Shown here piece after piece: positions 61,996-64,000 of a stretch of DNA of 64,000 nt. This DNA is from Shewanella halifaxensis HAW-EB4 (GTDB taxonomy: Bacteria; Pseudomonadota; Gammaproteobacteria; Enterobacterales; Shewanellaceae): assembly GCF_000019185.1 (NCBI RefSeq), contig NC_010334.1, positions 1,116,001 to 1,180,000 of the forward strand, written 5' to 3'. The notes beneath the pieces are model-generated. The model saw nothing but the letters and a program-made list of their open reading frames with translations. It was not told the origin of the DNA and ran no database searches. The position numbers and the translations under genes are program-made. The number at the start of each line of letters is the position of its first letter. The first letter of the stretch is position 1.

Positions 61996-63033
61996 CTAAA
62001 TGAGTTGATTTAACATCTCTGCATCGTAGACGGTTAGTGGCTTTTTAGTGCGTATTTTCTCAACATAATCAGGGTTAGCGATCAGTGGTCTTCCAATTGC
62101 GACTAAGTTAGCATCACCTTGATTTATGGCTATGCTGCCACTTTCTGCGTTATAGCCACCACAAGCGATAATGGTTCCGTGATATAGACTCTTAATGTAC
62201 TGGGTTACGCTACCTTGTAAGTGCGCTTGATAAGTGTCTTCGAACATACCTGTATGAACGTAGCTTAAATTACAATCATTTAGACGTTGAAGTAGGTAGT
62301 TAGAAACAAGAATATCCCGTTCATCATGTTTAAGATTCAGATAAGCAACGGGAGACAAGCGGACGCCAACATGAGTAATGTTTTGTTTTACCGCATCGAT
62401 AACCTCAAACAATATTCGGCTCATATTCTCTTCGCTTCCCCCCCAAGCATCAGTGCGTCGGTTGGTATCCCAATGTAAGAACTGATCGAGTAGATAACCG
62501 TTTGCAGCATGGATCTCGACCCCGTCAAAACCAGCCTCTTTTGCATTGGCTGCGGCATTAGCAAACTCAGTAATGATTAGCTTTATCTCCTGCTCCGTCA
62601 TCTCTTTGGGGATGCCATATTGCAAATTATCGGTGCGAGGCACACGCCCCTCAAGTGGCACTGCTGAGGGAGCCCATGGTTGCTGGCCTGCTAAATAAAT
62701 AGGGTGCGAAACTCTGCCCGTATGCCATAACTGAGCAAAAATTTTACCGTCGTTTTCATGTACCTTGTCGGTGATTTTTCTCCAGCCAGCGACATGTTCA
62801 GCTAAATAGATTGCGGGTGTATTGGGATAGCCTTGGGCATTTTGGGAGATCATAAGCGACTCGGAAATAATTAAACCGGTATCGGCCCGACCAGCGTAAT
62901 AGTTCATCATCGCTGCTGTAGGGAGAAATTCCTCATCAGCCATACTACGATTCATCGGCGCCATCACTATACGATTCTTTAGTGTCAGTTGTTCGCTTAG
63001 CTTATATGGTTCAAACAAGGGGGCGTATTTCAT
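61996..63033 (-). CDS. Alkene reductase / NADH:flavin oxidoreductase (Old Yellow Enzyme)
   Basis: FMN-dependent OYE-family enzyme of 345 aa that reduces activated C=C bonds. The N-terminal FMN-binding motif is NRIVMAPMNRS (about 21-31); the substrate pair His and Asn lies in VEIHAANGYLLDQFLHWDTN, the HxxN pattern of classical OYEs. GGYNAESG and GDANLVAIGRPLIANPDYV complete the FMN phosphate site. It is divergent from a LysR gene that probably regulates it. Physiological substrate unknown. Confidence 0.92.
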   Translation of the reverse strand: MKYAPLFEPYKLSEQLTLKNRIVMAPMNRSMADEEFLPTAAMMNYYAGRADTGLIISESLMISQNAQGYPNTPAIYLAEHVAGWRKITDKVHENDGKIFAQLWHTGRVSHPIYLAGQQPWAPSAVPLEGRVPRTDNLQYGIPKEMTEQEIKLIITEFANAAANAKEAGFDGVEIHAANGYLLDQFLHWDTNRRTDAWGGSEENMSRILFEVIDAVKQNITHVGVRLSPVAYLNLKHDERDILVSNYLLQRLNDCNLSYVHTGMFEDTYQAHLQGSVTQYIKSLYHGTIIACGGYNAESGSIAINQGDANLVAIGRPLIANPDYVEKIRTKKPLTVYDAEMLNQLI

Positions 63034-63131
63034 TAGAGGATCTCTGAGAAGATGAAAAGAAATTAGATTGTGTTAGATAACTATAGGTGACAGTAAATGC
63101 GAATAGAACTAGACTGAAATGAATAGTGTTA

Positions 63132-63146
63132 ATTCCATATTGGAAT
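63132..63146. promoter_or_regulatory. Candidate LysR-type site in the OYE/lysR intergenic region
   Basis: ATTCC-ATATT-GGAAT is a 5-5-5 inverted repeat containing T-N11-A spacing, placed between the divergent OYE and lysR genes. Confidence 0.45.
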
Positions 63147-63217
63147 ATAAATAAAACAAAGACCTGTTCGTCACTAAGCATACCTGCATGGGTAAAGGCT
63201 TAAATTCTGGAGGTTAG

Positions 63218-64000
63218 ATGGATCAGTTAGGCGCAATGAGGGCATTTATTCGAGTGGTACAAAGTGGCAGTTTTTCTGCCGCAGCCAGAGAGCAAAATAC
63301 GACTCAGGCGACAATCAGCAAGAAAGTCGCTGCGCTGGAGAGTCAGCTAGGGGCTAAATTACTCACCCGCAGTAGCAGAGAGAATTCGATGACCGAAGTC
63401 GGCGCCGTATATTATGAAAGTTGTGTGGCGATTATCGGTGAACTTGATGAAGCAGAGGCGCAAGTACGATCGCAACAGGCATCGCCTAAAGGTGTGCTTC
63501 GCGTGGCGGCTCCGATTGTATTTGGTTGCCAATTTATCGCGCCATTTTTGAGTCATTTTCTCGAGTGTTACCCAGAGATAAAAGTGGATCTGATGCTCAG
63601 TGATAAGCACGTGGACTTGATTGCTGAGGGAGTCGACGTGGCTATTCGAGCTAAGCAGCTTGAGGACTCATCTCTAATCGCAAGACATCTATTCGATAAC
63701 CCGATGGTTGTGGTTGCATCGCCAGATTACTTAAAGCGTTTTGGCGAGCCGAAAGAGCCGCAGGAACTAAGATCCCATAACTGTATCGTCTATTCGATGT
63801 TAAAGTCGGTCAATATATGGCACTTTGAGCAAGCTAAAGAAAGCGATGATAAGATTTCTGTGCCAGTGAGTGGTAATTGTCGCTGTGATAATGGTGAGGC
63901 GATATTACAGCTCGCCCTCGACGGCTTAGGCGTTGTTCAGCTACCTATATGGATGGTCGATGAGCATGTAAAAGTAGGACGGCTCAAAGTGTTACTGTCC
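63218..64000 (+). CDS. LysR-family transcriptional regulator (partial, cut by window edge)
   Basis: Reads without a stop for 261 codons to the end of the window, so the C-terminus is missing (full LysR proteins have about 300 aa). It starts MDQLGAMRAFIRVVQSGSFS; the HTH includes TQATISKKVAALESQLGAKLL and the effector domain begins near residue 90. The ATG at 63218 follows GGAGG. Sequence style fits the group of LysR proteins that control oxidoreductases. It is divergent from the OYE gene and is probably its regulator. Confidence 0.93.
   Translation, partial: MDQLGAMRAFIRVVQSGSFSAAAREQNTTQATISKKVAALESQLGAKLLTRSSRENSMTEVGAVYYESCVAIIGELDEAEAQVRSQQASPKGVLRVAAPIVFGCQFIAPFLSHFLECYPEIKVDLMLSDKHVDLIAEGVDVAIRAKQLEDSSLIARHLFDNPMVVVASPDYLKRFGEPKEPQELRSHNCIVYSMLKSVNIWHFEQAKESDDKISVPVSGNCRCDNGEAILQLALDGLGVVQLPIWMVDEHVKVGRLKVLLS

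Overview
The window reads as a stretch of chromosome from a Shewanella-type gammaproteobacterium. The evidence is gene content and order: the envelope and ribosome-biogenesis block apaH-apaG-rsmA-pdxA-surA-lptD facing amgK-murU-djlA, rplU-rpmA-obgE, argR facing mdh, a DyP peroxidase whose key residues sit at the same positions as in Shewanella oneidensis TyrA, and several small families common in that genus (DUF3718, DUF3019 beside an RstAB-like pair, DUF1289). All assignments come from reading the sequence; no database was searched. I see no rRNA, tRNA, CRISPR array, prophage or complete insertion sequence.

Layout. 1-6.1 kb: ferredoxin-NADP reductase (fpr), a ferric-iron ABC importer (fbpABC) with a near-consensus Fur box and a hairpin between the binding-protein and permease genes, and a DyP-type heme peroxidase. 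6.1-14.4 kb: a cupin, argR (ARG boxes upstream), mdh, ispB, rplU-rpmA, obgE, the yjjP-yjjB export pair, folA and a DUF3718 protein. 14.4-29 kb: a chemoreceptor, apaH, apaG, rsmA, pdxA, surA and lptD on the minus strand; amgK, murU, djlA, an outer-membrane barrel and a 2-hydroxyacid dehydrogenase on the plus strand; then purT. 29-39.5 kb: a yiaW-yiaV membrane-fusion pair, a Ycf46-like AAA ATPase, a DUF4136 lipoprotein, DUF1289, a four-gene operon mipA-DUF3019-rstA-rstB, a GNAT acetyltransferase, YcxB-like, DUF1971 and universal-stress proteins.

39.5-64 kb: a gene-poor kilobase with a MITE-like element and what looks like decayed coding sequence; a VOC protein; an FMN reductase facing a cysteine-rich HTH regulator; rsuA; the acetate carrier satP; a POT-like transporter; lrgAB with a divergent LysR gene whose 3' end is tandemly duplicated; a 54-codon YqaE/Pmp3 gene; the three-gene AmmeMemoRadiSam set; a large M60/ImpA-type lipoprotein protease; a second chemoreceptor; holC-valS; a DEAD-box helicase; an Old Yellow Enzyme; and a LysR gene cut by the right edge.

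Most of the window is conserved housekeeping sequence. The items most worth a second look are the AmmeMemoRadiSam triad, the mipA-DUF3019-rstAB operon, the putative Fe-S HTH regulator whose intergenic region is bracketed by a perfect 10-bp inverted repeat, the MITE-like element with 15-bp terminal inverted repeats, and the recent tandem duplication at the lysR 3' end. I did not find a clear, wholly undescribed multi-gene system.
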